Of a DNA stretch of 64,000 bases, positions 1 to 8,852 are shown piece by piece. The position numbers and the translations under genes were made by a program. The notes under the pieces were generated by a model, which had not been told where the DNA came from, did not search any database, and was given only the letters and a program-made list of their open reading frames with translations. Every line of letters begins with the position of its first letter. Within the stretch, counting starts at the first letter, position 1. The DNA comes from Bovifimicola ammoniilytica (GTDB lineage: Bacteria; Bacillota; Clostridia; Lachnospirales; Lachnospiraceae), in NCBI RefSeq assembly GCF_025567085.1, contig NZ_JAOQJN010000004.1:124001-188000 (forward strand), given 5' to 3'.

Positions 1-26
1 AAGAGATTATGAATATGCAAATATAA
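1..26 (+). CDS. fliE: FliE C-terminal fragment (flagellar hook-basal body protein)
   Basis: Only the end of this gene is in the window. Reading from base 3, the codons give EIMNMQI and a TAA stop at 24-26. FliE proteins characteristically end in a motif of the form (Q)EIM(R/N)MQ(I/V). FliE joins the MS ring to the rod. It lies 31 bases before fliF, the usual flgB-flgC-fliE-fliF order, so the operon very probably starts left of the window. The identification rests on seven residues plus gene order. Confidence 0.8.
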
Positions 27-57
27 TACATAATATACAGGCATTAGGAGAATTTTC

Positions 58-1659
58 ATGAATGAAAGGTTGAAAGCTATCCAGAAACGAGCTGTAGATT
101 TCTGGAACAAGTACAATAGAAAACAAAAGACGATGATGATAAGCATTACGTTAGCAGTTATTATTCTGTTAATTGTAATGGTTGTTATGTTTACAAAACC
201 AACCTATGTTACTTTGGTAGAATGTGATTCGGCATCTACAGCATCAGATGTAAAAGATTCATTGAATGATGCAGGAATATCCTTTACTATAACTAATAAT
301 TATGTAGTTAAAGTTAAGAGTGAAGATAAAGTAGAAGCCGAAATGGCGATTGCTACATCGGGAGTTATTGCTAAAGAATATACAATAGACCAGGCACTTT
401 CTGGTGGAATGAGCACAACAGAAGCTGATAAACAGAAGCGATATAAGGCATATTTAGAGGATAGATTAAGAGTATCCTTAGAAAAATTACAATATGTTAA
501 AGCAGCAAGAGTACAGATTACTGTTCCAGAGAGTAAGTTAAGTGTATTAGATTCTAAAGAGGAATCAACAGCAGCAGTTGTACTTAATCTTAAGAAAAGT
601 ATGAGCTCGGAACAGGCAGAGAATGTGGCACAGTGGATAGCTACATCACTTGGTAACGATACAATGGCTTCGGTAACTATTATTGATACAGACGGTAATA
701 TGTTATTCAGAGGAACAGATTATACAGAAGGTGATTTTTCTGGAGGTTCAAAGAGTGAGATTCAACAGGCAGCGATGGATTTAGTATCTACAAATGTTAA
801 GAAATTATTTGAGGCCGCTGAATTGTATCAATCAGTAGAAGTATCGCCGCATTTAGATATGAGTTTCGATACTGTTGAAAGAACACAGATATCATATGAT
901 ACAGGCGACAGAGAGCAGGGACCATATCTTACATCATATGAAGTTGAACAGGAGGGTTCATCAGGAGCAGGCGGTGTTCCGGGAACCGATTCTAATGATG
1001 AGGATATAACATATAATATTAAAACTGATGAAGGCTCATCAAGTACATATGCATTAAAAAAATATGAATATGCGGTTAATCAGATTATTGAAAAGACAAC
1101 ATTAGGCAGAGGAACTATTGATTATACAGATTCAACACTTAGTATTGTAGCACGTACATATAATGTATACGAAGAAGATAAAGTACGTAAACAGGGACTA
1201 TTAGACGGCATTACATGGGAACAATTCAAGGAACAGAATAGAGACAATGTACAGTTAGATGTTCCAGCGGATTTATACCAGATGGTATCGACTGCAACAG
1301 GATTTACAACAGACAATATTACAATTCTTGCATATAGAGTACCACAATTTGTGGATGCTGAAGCTAAAGCGTCAAAAGGATTTACAGACTATCTTCCAAT
1401 AATGCTTGCGGTAGTAATATTTGGCTTACTTGCATTCGTGGTATTTAAGAGTACAAGACCGGTTGAAGTGCTTGAAACAGAACCTGAACTTTCGGTTGAG
1501 GCATTACTTGCTTCTACTAAGGAGAATCAGCAGTCGGTTGAAGATATTGATTTGAATGATAAGTCAGAGACCAGAAAAGCAATAGAGAAATTCGTTGATG
1601 AGAATCCGGAAGCGGTTGCGTTGTTACTTAGAAACTGGTTAGAAGACGATTGGAATTAA
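58..1659 (+). CDS. fliF: Flagellar MS-ring protein FliF
   Basis: The 533-residue protein matches FliF length. It has a short cytoplasmic N-terminus, a first membrane segment at about 26-45, a large extracytoplasmic ring-building region, a second membrane segment at about 445-463, and an acidic cytoplasmic tail that in the family binds FliG. It forms the MS ring, the platform on which the export gate, rod and C-ring are assembled. An AGGAG site seven bases upstream supports the ATG. fliE lies just upstream and fliG follows after 19 bases, so these are co-transcribed. Confidence 0.97.
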   Translation: MNERLKAIQKRAVDFWNKYNRKQKTMMISITLAVIILLIVMVVMFTKPTYVTLVECDSASTASDVKDSLNDAGISFTITNNYVVKVKSEDKVEAEMAIATSGVIAKEYTIDQALSGGMSTTEADKQKRYKAYLEDRLRVSLEKLQYVKAARVQITVPESKLSVLDSKEESTAAVVLNLKKSMSSEQAENVAQWIATSLGNDTMASVTIIDTDGNMLFRGTDYTEGDFSGGSKSEIQQAAMDLVSTNVKKLFEAAELYQSVEVSPHLDMSFDTVERTQISYDTGDREQGPYLTSYEVEQEGSSGAGGVPGTDSNDEDITYNIKTDEGSSSTYALKKYEYAVNQIIEKTTLGRGTIDYTDSTLSIVARTYNVYEEDKVRKQGLLDGITWEQFKEQNRDNVQLDVPADLYQMVSTATGFTTDNITILAYRVPQFVDAEAKASKGFTDYLPIMLAVVIFGLLAFVVFKSTRPVEVLETEPELSVEALLASTKENQQSVEDIDLNDKSETRKAIEKFVDENPEAVALLLRNWLEDDWN

Positions 1660-1678
1660 TTGAAAGGCATGGATTATT

Positions 1679-2689
1679 ATGGCAAAAAGCAACGAAATGA
1701 TGGGTATTCAGAAGGCAGCAATACTTTTGATAGCCTTAGGACCTGAGAAATCTGCGACTATATTTAAACATTTAAAAGAAGATGAAATAGAAGAACTTAC
1801 ACTTGAAATTGCCAATACAAGAAGTGTATCGCCACAAACTAAGGAAGAAGTTTTAAACGAATTCTATGAAGTTTGTATTGCACAGCAATATATTGCTGAA
1901 GGCGGTATAGATTATGCTAAAGATTTATTAGAGAAGGCATTAGGACAGGATAAGGCTCATGATGTTATAAGTAAGCTTACTGCTTCATTACAGGTCAGAC
2001 CGTTTGAATTCATCAGAAAGACAGATGCCTCACAGCTTCTTAACTTTATACAGGATGAACATCCACAGACGATTGCACTTATCTTATCATATTTACCGGC
2101 AGGACAGGCATCAGCTGTAATTTCTGCTTTGCCGCTTGATAAACAGGCAGATGTTGCAAGAAGAATTGCACAGATGGATAGAACATCACCTGATGTGATT
2201 AAAGAAGTAGAACGTGTTCTTGAAAGAAAGCTTGCTTCATTGGTAAATCAGGATTACACAATTGTCGGTGGCGTAGATGCTATTGTTGAAATTCTTAATT
2301 ATGTTGACAGAGGAACAGAAAAACATATTATGGAAAATCTCGAAGTTGAAGAACCTGAACTCGCAGATGAAATTAAACGTAAAATGTTTGTATTCGAAGA
2401 TATTCTTTCTCTTGATGATAAAACAATACAGCGTGTATTGCGAGATGTTGACAACAATGATCTTGGGATTGCACTTAAGGGAACAAGTGAAGAGGTTCAG
2501 AATGTCATATTTAATAACTTATCAAAACGTCTTGCTGCAATGATAAGAGAGGATATGGACTTTATGGGGCCTGTTCGTATGAAAGATGTTGAAGAAGCAC
2601 AGCAGAAGATCGTAAATATTATCCGTAGATTAGAGGATACAGGTGAAATTATCATTGCACGTGGTGGAGGTGACGAAATAGTTGTCTAA
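1679..2689 (+). CDS. fliG: Flagellar motor switch protein FliG
   Basis: The 336-residue protein has the three-part FliG layout: an N-terminal FliF-binding domain, a middle domain carrying the EHPQT motif (127-131) that contacts FliM, and a C-terminal torque domain that includes MFVFEDI (236-242) followed by the charged helix that faces MotA. FliG transmits stator torque and sets rotation direction. Its last eight bases overlap the start of fliH, so the two are probably translationally coupled. Confidence 0.97.
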   Translation: MAKSNEMMGIQKAAILLIALGPEKSATIFKHLKEDEIEELTLEIANTRSVSPQTKEEVLNEFYEVCIAQQYIAEGGIDYAKDLLEKALGQDKAHDVISKLTASLQVRPFEFIRKTDASQLLNFIQDEHPQTIALILSYLPAGQASAVISALPLDKQADVARRIAQMDRTSPDVIKEVERVLERKLASLVNQDYTIVGGVDAIVEILNYVDRGTEKHIMENLEVEEPELADEIKRKMFVFEDILSLDDKTIQRVLRDVDNNDLGIALKGTSEEVQNVIFNNLSKRLAAMIREDMDFMGPVRMKDVEEAQQKIVNIIRRLEDTGEIIIARGGGDEIVV

Positions 2690-3488
2690 TTTAGTTAAAT
2701 CCAGAAATATAATATGTGATAGTAATGATAAAAAGATAATTGATTATAATGAGCTTATTTCGGCTAAATTATCCATGATTAAGGATAGCATAAAGTATCA
2801 GCCTGAGCCATTAGAAATAGTAGATGGTGTAAATGCCGATTCTGTACAGGAATTATTAGAAGATAATACATCGGATACAGTGATTGAAAATGCTAATACT
2901 CAGGCGGAAAAAATAATTGCAAGAGCGAATGAAGATGCAAAAGCTATTATTGAGAGAGCGAAGGAAGAATCAGATATAATAAGAGCTGACAGTGCCAATA
3001 TTGGAAGAAATGAAGGTTATGAAGAAGGACATAAAAAAGCTGAGATTGAATTAGCTGCTTTAAAGAAATCTGTTGAAGATGAAAAAGTCCAGATGGAAAT
3101 TGAATATAACCAGAGATTAAATGAAATGGAGCCAATGCTTGTAGAGACAATTCTTACAGTCTTTGAAAAGGTAACACATGTACTTGCAGAAGATAAAAAA
3201 GATTTGGTATTACAATTGGTTAATGATGTACTTAGTAAAACGGAAATTAGTAAAGAATTCCTTATCAGAGTCTCATCATCAGACTATAAATTTATGCTTG
3301 ATAACAGAGAAAGAATTAATGGTGTTGTTTCGAATCAGGTACATATAGAGATAGTTGAGGATCCTACATTTAAAAAGGGTCAGTGTATGATTGAAAGCGA
3401 TAGTGGAATATATGATTGTAGTCTAGATATCCAATTAGAAAATCTTATTTCAGCAATAAAGACAATGGCATGTTTAGTAAGTGACTAG
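2682..3488 (+). CDS. fliH: Flagellar export ATPase regulator FliH
   Basis: The 268-residue protein has an Ala/Glu/Lys-rich coiled coil over about residues 65-150 and a conserved C-terminal region of the FliH/YscL type. FliH dimers hold the FliI ATPase inactive and dock it at the export gate through FliN/FliY. It starts at TTG 2682, with GGAGG 11 bases upstream inside fliG. Sequence conservation in this family is low, so the call leans partly on its position between fliG and fliI. Confidence 0.88.
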   Translation: MSNLVKSRNIICDSNDKKIIDYNELISAKLSMIKDSIKYQPEPLEIVDGVNADSVQELLEDNTSDTVIENANTQAEKIIARANEDAKAIIERAKEESDIIRADSANIGRNEGYEEGHKKAEIELAALKKSVEDEKVQMEIEYNQRLNEMEPMLVETILTVFEKVTHVLAEDKKDLVLQLVNDVLSKTEISKEFLIRVSSSDYKFMLDNRERINGVVSNQVHIEIVEDPTFKKGQCMIESDSGIYDCSLDIQLENLISAIKTMACLVSD

Positions 3489-3508
3489 ATAGCAAAGGAA
3501 AGTAACAA

Positions 3509-4819
3509 ATGGTAGTAGATACAGATAAATATCTTAAATTAATAGAAAAGACATATGTAAATAAACTTGGTAAAGTTGTCAAAATAGTTGGTCTTACAAT
3601 TGAATCAGTCGGTCCAGATGCTAATCTTGGTGATGTGTGTAAGATAAAATCAAGAGAAGACAGGGAAAACTATGTTAAGGCTGAAGTAGTTGGATTTAAA
3701 GATAAAAGAGTATTACTCATGCCATTTGATAATATTGATGGAATTGGTCCGGGAAGTATTGTAGAAAATACTGGAAAGCCATTAAAGGTAAAAGTAAGTG
3801 ATGATTTGCTAGGTAATACAGTTGATGGACTAGGCGTACCACTTGATGGTCATGAAATCAAGAACTATAAGAAATATTCAGTAGAGGCAAAACCACCTGA
3901 TCCGATGTCTAGGGCAATCATAAGTGAGGTACTTCCGTTAGGAGTTAAGGCTGTTGATGGACTTATTACTGTAGGCAAAGGACAGAGAATTGGCATATTT
4001 GCAGGAAGTGGTGTTGGTAAGAGTACATTGCTTGGTATGTTTGCGAGAAATACGAAAGCAGATATAAATGTTATCGCACTAATTGGCGAGCGAGGAAGAG
4101 AAGTCAGAGAGTTTATAGAGCGGGATCTTGGCGAAGAGGGCATGAAACGAAGTATAGTTGTCGTGGCAACCTCTGATAAACCCGCACTTATCCGTAATAA
4201 AGCTGCTAAGACAGCTACTGCGATAGCAGAATATTTCAGAGATAAAGGTAAAGATGTACTTCTTATGATGGACTCTTTGACCAGGTTTTCAATGGCACAA
4301 AGAGAGATTGGATTAGCATCAGGTGAACCACCCGTTACAAGAGGATATCCACCAAGTGTATATAGTGAGATGCCTAAGCTGCTTGAAAGAGCCGGTAATT
4401 CGTCGGTTGGTTCAATTACAGGACTATATACAGTGCTTGTAGATGGTGATGATTTTAATGAGCCGATAACGGATACTGCAAGAGGTATTTTGGATGGTCA
4501 TATAATTTTATCAAGAAAACTTGGACATAAAAATCATTATCCTGCGATTGACATTTTACAAAGTATTTCGCGTGTAATGAGTTCGATTGCAAGCAGAGAA
4601 CATAAGAAAGCTGCTGGAAAACTTAAAAATGTATTAGCTACTTATAACGAAGCAGAAGATTTGATAAATATTGGAGCTTATAAAGAAGGTTCTAATAAAA
4701 ATATCGATTATGCAATATCTAAAATAGATGAAGTTAACGATTTCCTGATACAGGGTGTTGATGAGAAATATAACTTTGATGATGTTGTTAATATGCTAGA
4801 GAAGATATTTGATGATTAA
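3509..4819 (+). CDS. fliI: Flagellum-specific export ATPase FliI
   Basis: The 436-residue F1-beta-like ATPase has Walker A AGSGVGKST at 165-173, Walker B LLMMD at 251-255, and the type III ATPase sequence SEMPKLLERAG downstream. It powers unfolding and entry of rod, hook and filament subunits at the cytoplasmic face of the export gate. A ribosome site, AAAGGAA, lies just before the ATG. A 132-base intergenic stretch separates it from fliJ; this holds a repeated AGCAGGC but no clear terminator. Confidence 0.97.
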   Translation: MVVDTDKYLKLIEKTYVNKLGKVVKIVGLTIESVGPDANLGDVCKIKSREDRENYVKAEVVGFKDKRVLLMPFDNIDGIGPGSIVENTGKPLKVKVSDDLLGNTVDGLGVPLDGHEIKNYKKYSVEAKPPDPMSRAIISEVLPLGVKAVDGLITVGKGQRIGIFAGSGVGKSTLLGMFARNTKADINVIALIGERGREVREFIERDLGEEGMKRSIVVVATSDKPALIRNKAAKTATAIAEYFRDKGKDVLLMMDSLTRFSMAQREIGLASGEPPVTRGYPPSVYSEMPKLLERAGNSSVGSITGLYTVLVDGDDFNEPITDTARGILDGHIILSRKLGHKNHYPAIDILQSISRVMSSIASREHKKAAGKLKNVLATYNEAEDLINIGAYKEGSNKNIDYAISKIDEVNDFLIQGVDEKYNFDDVVNMLEKIFDD

Positions 4820-4951
4820 TTTACTTATAGATGTAAACAGCAGGCAAAATAGCAGGCTAAGGAATAAATATTAATTTAAACTAAAAAGCTAGTGTATTAA
4901 TCTAGACAACAGACACAATATTTTAATAAATGCAAAGAGTTGAGGAAGATT

Positions 4952-5395
4952 ATGGCAAAATTTGTATATAAGATGCAAAATATTTTAGAGATAAAGTACA
5001 AATTAGAGACGCAGGCAAAGATTGCTTATGCAGAAGCAAATAACAGACTTAATGATGAATTATTAAAATTACAATGCATTTATGACGATATAAGTAAATA
5101 TGAAGATGAGATACGAGAACTTAATAGTGGCACATTAGATGTAAGACGACTTAGATGGTGCCATGAAGCTATTGAGATTAAGAAAATAGATGCAGAAAAG
5201 CAGAAAAAGGCCGTAGATAAGGCGAGAAAAGGTGTTGAATTAGCCAGAATAAAACTTAATGAAGTTATGGTGGACAGAAAGACACATGAGAAACTAAGAG
5301 AGAAGGCATTTGAAGACTTTAAAGTTGAAATTGCCGAGGAAGAAAAGAAAGAAGTAGACGAACTGATTAGTTTCAGTTTTAATAAATCGGAATAG
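4952..5395 (+). CDS. fliJ: Flagellar export protein FliJ
   Basis: The 147-residue protein is almost entirely helical and charged, with the FliJ-type start MAKFVYKMQNILEIK and heptad-like coiled-coil periodicity. FliJ is the central stalk of the FliI hexamer and links ATP hydrolysis to the FlhA gate. ATG 4952 is preferred because GAGGA lies six bases before it; an in-frame TTG at 4940 would place that ribosome site inside the gene. Its place between fliI and the MotE-like gene matches Firmicutes operons. Confidence 0.88.
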   Translation: MAKFVYKMQNILEIKYKLETQAKIAYAEANNRLNDELLKLQCIYDDISKYEDEIRELNSGTLDVRRLRWCHEAIEIKKIDAEKQKKAVDKARKGVELARIKLNEVMVDRKTHEKLREKAFEDFKVEIAEEEKKEVDELISFSFNKSE

Positions 5396-5407
5396 TGGGT
5401 GACGAAT

Positions 5408-6199
5408 ATGGCGAAGAAACAGAATGATAACATAGATAATGACAATTTGAATGATATTTTAGGTGATAATGTAATTGCTGACAGTGAACCTAAAAAGGAA
5501 AATAAACCATTATCGATATTGATAACTGCATTGATTATATTGATATGGTTGGGAATATTTGTTGCACTCATTAAATTAGATGTGGGTGGCTTTGGAAGTA
5601 AAGTATTGACACCTGTTCTGAAAGATGTTCCGGTTATTAATAAGATTTTACCTAAGTCAGCAAATAAGACATCGGATGAAGATATTCCATATAAGAGTAT
5701 TGCAGAGTGTGCAGCATATATTAAAGAATTAGAAAGTGAATTAGCAGGATATCAGCAGTCAGAAAACGATAAGGATACACAGATAGCTGATTTGCAGGCA
5801 GAAGTAGACAGACTTAAACAATTTGAGGATAATCAGGCAGAATTCGAAAAACTAAAGGCGCAGTTCTATGAGGAAGTAGTATTTGGAGATAAAGCGATTG
5901 ATCCGTCTAATTACATAAAATACTACCAGTCTATAGACAAAGAGAATGCTGATTTGTTATATCAGAGAGCAATAGAGAAATATGCATATGATGAACAGGT
6001 TAAAGAAAGAGCAAAATATTACAGTTCCATGAAGCCTGCGAAAGCGGCACAGATTTTCTGCGAGATGACAGGCGATTTAGATATTGTTGTATCTTTGTTA
6101 AACAGTATGAATGCAGATGAAAGTGGTGCGATAATAGCTGCTATAAGTGATATCGATTCAGTATTTGCTGCTAAAGTGACAAAAAAATTAATGCCTTAA
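5408..6199 (+). CDS. MotE/YlxF-like flagellar membrane protein
   Basis: The 263-residue protein has an acidic, Asn-rich N-terminus, one membrane segment (about 36-56 from ATG 5408), a short coiled coil, and a C-terminal helical region (MKPAKAAQIFCEM...SGAIIAAISD) of the MgtE-N/FliG-N type seen in MotE and B. subtilis YlxF. MotE-type proteins chaperone stator components; YlxF occupies this same slot before fliK. ATG 5408 has GGTGA five bases upstream; an in-frame GTG at 5399 is the alternative. The family call is from motif and gene order; the exact role is inferred. Confidence 0.75.
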   Translation: MAKKQNDNIDNDNLNDILGDNVIADSEPKKENKPLSILITALIILIWLGIFVALIKLDVGGFGSKVLTPVLKDVPVINKILPKSANKTSDEDIPYKSIAECAAYIKELESELAGYQQSENDKDTQIADLQAEVDRLKQFEDNQAEFEKLKAQFYEEVVFGDKAIDPSNYIKYYQSIDKENADLLYQRAIEKYAYDEQVKERAKYYSSMKPAKAAQIFCEMTGDLDIVVSLLNSMNADESGAIIAAISDIDSVFAAKVTKKLMP

Positions 6200-6270
6200 A
6201 TAAATAAGTAGTTAAGTAACAAAGAAATTAATTTCTTATTAAATATATTAATTATATATAGTATTTAAAA

Positions 6271-6299
6271 TTGAAATACAAAAGGTAATGCATTATAAA
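6271..6299 (+). promoter_or_regulatory. Sigma-A-type promoter upstream of fliK
   Basis: TTGAAA (6271-6276) and TATAAA (6294-6299) are separated by exactly 17 bases. A 9-bp inverted repeat, AAATACAAA (6274-6282) and TTTGTATTT (6303-6311), encloses the -10 element and could be an operator. This would give fliK-flgD-flgE a promoter of their own within the operon, with a leader of about 155 bases. Confidence 0.55.
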
Positions 6300-6330
6300 T
6301 GCTTTGTATTTGATAAGAGTTAATTATATA

Positions 6331-6433
6331 GCCGGATATCATAGAATATGTAGATATAAAGGTATACATATAAGAAGTTTCCGGCAGTCTGATCAATATA
6401 ATGGTTAGACATCTGATTTTAATAAACAATCAG
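6331..6433 (+). promoter_or_regulatory. Structured leader before fliK
   Basis: Several inverted repeats sit between the proposed promoter and fliK: GCCGGA (6331-6336) with TCCGGC (6380-6385), enclosing ATATGTA (6346-6352) with TACATAT (6365-6371); then CTGATT (6413-6418) with AATCAG (6428-6433). The last ends just before the fliK ribosome site. It matches no riboswitch class I can recognise. The pairing is visible; a regulatory role is inferred. Confidence 0.35.
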
Positions 6434-6461
6434 AGAAAATTTTGATGAAAGGAGGAAGAGA

Positions 6462-7790
6462 ATGGTAAGTACAAATATTTCGGGTAAATTCAAAGTGGAT
6501 ATATTAAAAAGTTCTAATGATACCAAGTCTGTTAATAAGACATCAGATGGTGATTTTACTAAAATATTAAGCAGGCATACTACTAGTGATAGTAAGGAAA
6601 CATTTAAAACTTACAACAGTGAAAAAAACAGTGATGTAAAGAATGTTATTAAGAAATTTTATTCAGACAAGCCACAGATTAGAGGTAATGAGCAAAAGAT
6701 TGATGATACGGATATTGAGAAAGCCGTGGCAGAAGCATATTCACAGATCATAAATGTGATAGCTGATGCGCTTAATGCTAATCCGGATGAGATTAAGGGT
6801 ATTATTAATGAACTTGATATTAATCTGAATGCTTTATCAGATAACCAGAATGTTATTAAGATAGTCAGCAAGTATTTAGGAATTAACAATCCGGTAAATG
6901 TTCTGACTAATGATGAGGCTATTAATGCTGTTAAAGAAATCAATCAGTCAATCAGTGAAATTATAAACGAGCTAAAAGATGAATTTGCAATTACAGATGA
7001 TGGACTTAAAGACTTATTAAGTAAGATTGACACTGTACGGGATACTGAAAATATTGAAGATATTATAAATGATGAGACAGGAAATGTTGATGCATCAGAT
7101 GATATAATTAAAGTATCTGATGAAAATAATAACAAAATCAATATTGATTCAGAAAATGATAATATAGTGCCTGAGAAAACGACAGTAAAGAATGAAGAAA
7201 ATGCAAATGCCGGTAATAACAAGGAATTCAATACTGATAGAGAAAGTAAATCAGAACTTTATCTGAATGAAAATGGAATGGAAAGTATAGTTTCTAATCT
7301 TAAGAATACTATTACGGATAACATTTTAACAGAAGATGGAATTGCAGATAAGATTATTAAGCAGATTACTGATGACATAAGATTATATGCGAAAGCTGAT
7401 ACAACAGCACTTGAGATTCAGCTAGAACCTGAAACACTTGGTAAGGTAGGGATTACTGTTACTAGTAAGGCAGGAACTATTACAGCACAGTTAGTAGTTC
7501 AGAATGAAGTGGCAAAAGAAGCAATAGAAAGCCAGATGGCAACTCTCAAAGAGAGCTTTGCAAGTCAGGATATAAAAGTAGATGCAGTAGAAGTAACGAT
7601 TGCGAGTAAAGAATTTGAACAGAACCTTGATAAAGGTGCGGGTAATTCCTCAGAACAGAATGAAAATAAGAGAAGAAAACATATTTCAACAGAAGAACTT
7701 GCAGAAATTAATGGAACTGCAACAGATAAAGAGACATCAATTGATAATGTTCTTAAGGAAATGGGAACAACAGTTAATTATTCGGTTTAA
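6462..7790 (+). CDS. fliK: Flagellar hook-length control protein FliK
   Basis: The 442-residue protein has a long, low-complexity, Asn/Asp/Lys-rich N-terminal region, typical of the FliK ruler, and a conserved C-terminal Flg_hook domain at about 310-390 (LEIQLEPETLGKVGITV and following). FliK is secreted to measure the hook and then switches export specificity at FlhB. AAAGGAGG precedes the ATG. flgD follows after 24 bases. The N-terminal region diverges quickly in this family, so the identification rests on the C-terminal domain and gene order. Confidence 0.93.
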   Translation: MVSTNISGKFKVDILKSSNDTKSVNKTSDGDFTKILSRHTTSDSKETFKTYNSEKNSDVKNVIKKFYSDKPQIRGNEQKIDDTDIEKAVAEAYSQIINVIADALNANPDEIKGIINELDINLNALSDNQNVIKIVSKYLGINNPVNVLTNDEAINAVKEINQSISEIINELKDEFAITDDGLKDLLSKIDTVRDTENIEDIINDETGNVDASDDIIKVSDENNNKINIDSENDNIVPEKTTVKNEENANAGNNKEFNTDRESKSELYLNENGMESIVSNLKNTITDNILTEDGIADKIIKQITDDIRLYAKADTTALEIQLEPETLGKVGITVTSKAGTITAQLVVQNEVAKEAIESQMATLKESFASQDIKVDAVEVTIASKEFEQNLDKGAGNSSEQNENKRRKHISTEELAEINGTATDKETSIDNVLKEMGTTVNYSV

Positions 7791-7814
7791 AATAACACGA
7801 AAGGAGAGAGAAGA

Positions 7815-8348
7815 ATGGCAGTAGCTAATATAGTAAATGGAGAAGTTAAAGCAGAAACAACACCTACAAACAGTTCCAAGAATACAGTAGGTAAAAATGA
7901 GCTTGGTAAAGATGCATTTATGACATTACTTGTAGCACAGATGCAGAATCAGGATCCATTAAACCCATCAACAGATACAGAATTCATAAGTCAGTTAGCC
8001 CAGTTCAGCAGTCTTGAACAGATGCAGAATCTTAATACTACACTTAATAATCAGAATGCATTTGGACTCGTAGGAAAGAATGTTATTATTAATGTAGGCT
8101 CATCTAAAGGAGAAACTACAAATACTGTTGCAGGATATGTACAATATGTTGAGATGAAAGAAGGTAAGGCTTATCTTGCAATTAATGAAGAATTGTATTC
8201 AATTGATGATTTATACACGGTAATTGATAAGGCTTATCTGGATAAAATTATCAATGATAATAAGAAAAACGATTCTACAAACACAGAAGATAAATCCGAT
8301 AATTCAAAGCCAGATACAAAAACAGATAACATTGGCAAAGAAGAGTAA
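7815..8348 (+). CDS. flgD: Flagellar hook-capping protein FlgD
   Basis: The 177-residue protein has the FlgD signature, with GKDAFMTLLVAQMQNQDPLNP followed by TEFISQLAQFSSLEQM in the N-terminal half. It is shorter than the roughly 230-residue enterobacterial FlgD, like the short Bacillus form, and ends in an acidic, Asp/Asn/Lys-rich tail. FlgD caps the growing hook and lets FlgE polymerise. An AAGGAGAG ribosome site precedes the ATG. Confidence 0.95.
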   Translation: MAVANIVNGEVKAETTPTNSSKNTVGKNELGKDAFMTLLVAQMQNQDPLNPSTDTEFISQLAQFSSLEQMQNLNTTLNNQNAFGLVGKNVIINVGSSKGETTNTVAGYVQYVEMKEGKAYLAINEELYSIDDLYTVIDKAYLDKIINDNKKNDSTNTEDKSDNSKPDTKTDNIGKEE

Positions 8349-8366
8349 TGAATGGAGGTACCGTAA

Positions 8367-8756
8367 GTGAATATTAATGGTAATTTTTCTTCCATAGAAC
8401 AAATTACTGGTGCATATTTAAACAATAAGGTACAAAAAAATGTCATTGAATCAAGAGGTTCAGACAATTCATTTCAGAAGATATTACAGCAGAAAGCAAC
8501 ACAGGGTTTAAAATTCTCTAAGCATGCCGGAGAAAGACTTGAAGAAAGAAATATAACTTTATCTATTGAACAGATGAAGAGATTAGAAGAGGCAACTGTA
8601 AGGGCTGATGAAAAAGGAATAAAAGAATCGCTAATGCTAATGGATAATATGGCGTTTATTGTGAATGTAAAAAATAGCACAGTAATTACTGCTATGGATC
8701 AGACAGATAATAAAGATAATATATTTACAAATATTGATGGAGCGGTCATAGTATAG
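8367..8756 (+). CDS. TIGR02530-type flagellar operon protein
   Basis: The 129-residue protein contains LKFSKHAGERLEERNI and a downstream ...ALVMD-like strand pattern typical of the small protein encoded between flgD and flgE in Firmicutes and spirochaetes (TIGR02530). The function is unknown; it is probably a hook-assembly accessory. It starts at GTG 8367 with GGAGG eight bases upstream. The 96 bases after it hold nothing recognisable apart from the flgE ribosome site. Confidence 0.8.
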   Translation: MNINGNFSSIEQITGAYLNNKVQKNVIESRGSDNSFQKILQQKATQGLKFSKHAGERLEERNITLSIEQMKRLEEATVRADEKGIKESLMLMDNMAFIVNVKNSTVITAMDQTDNKDNIFTNIDGAVIV

Positions 8757-8852
8757 AGCCGGACCTTTATGGAAGCTTATGATTTCTGAATGACAGATGA
8801 AATCAGATATGACACGCAGATAATAGGTAAATGAATTGGAGGTCATTTAATT

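Noticed and set aside
2277..2543. 88-codon + strand open frame inside fliG
   Set aside because: Out-of-frame shadow of the FliG C-terminal domain with no ribosome site.
6316..6340. SigD (sigma-28) promoter at GCCGGATAT before fliK
   Set aside because: It has an extra G relative to GCCGATAT and no TAAA at the right distance.
6331..6461. c-di-GMP or other known riboswitch before fliK
   Set aside because: None of the conserved core sequences of classes I know could be found.
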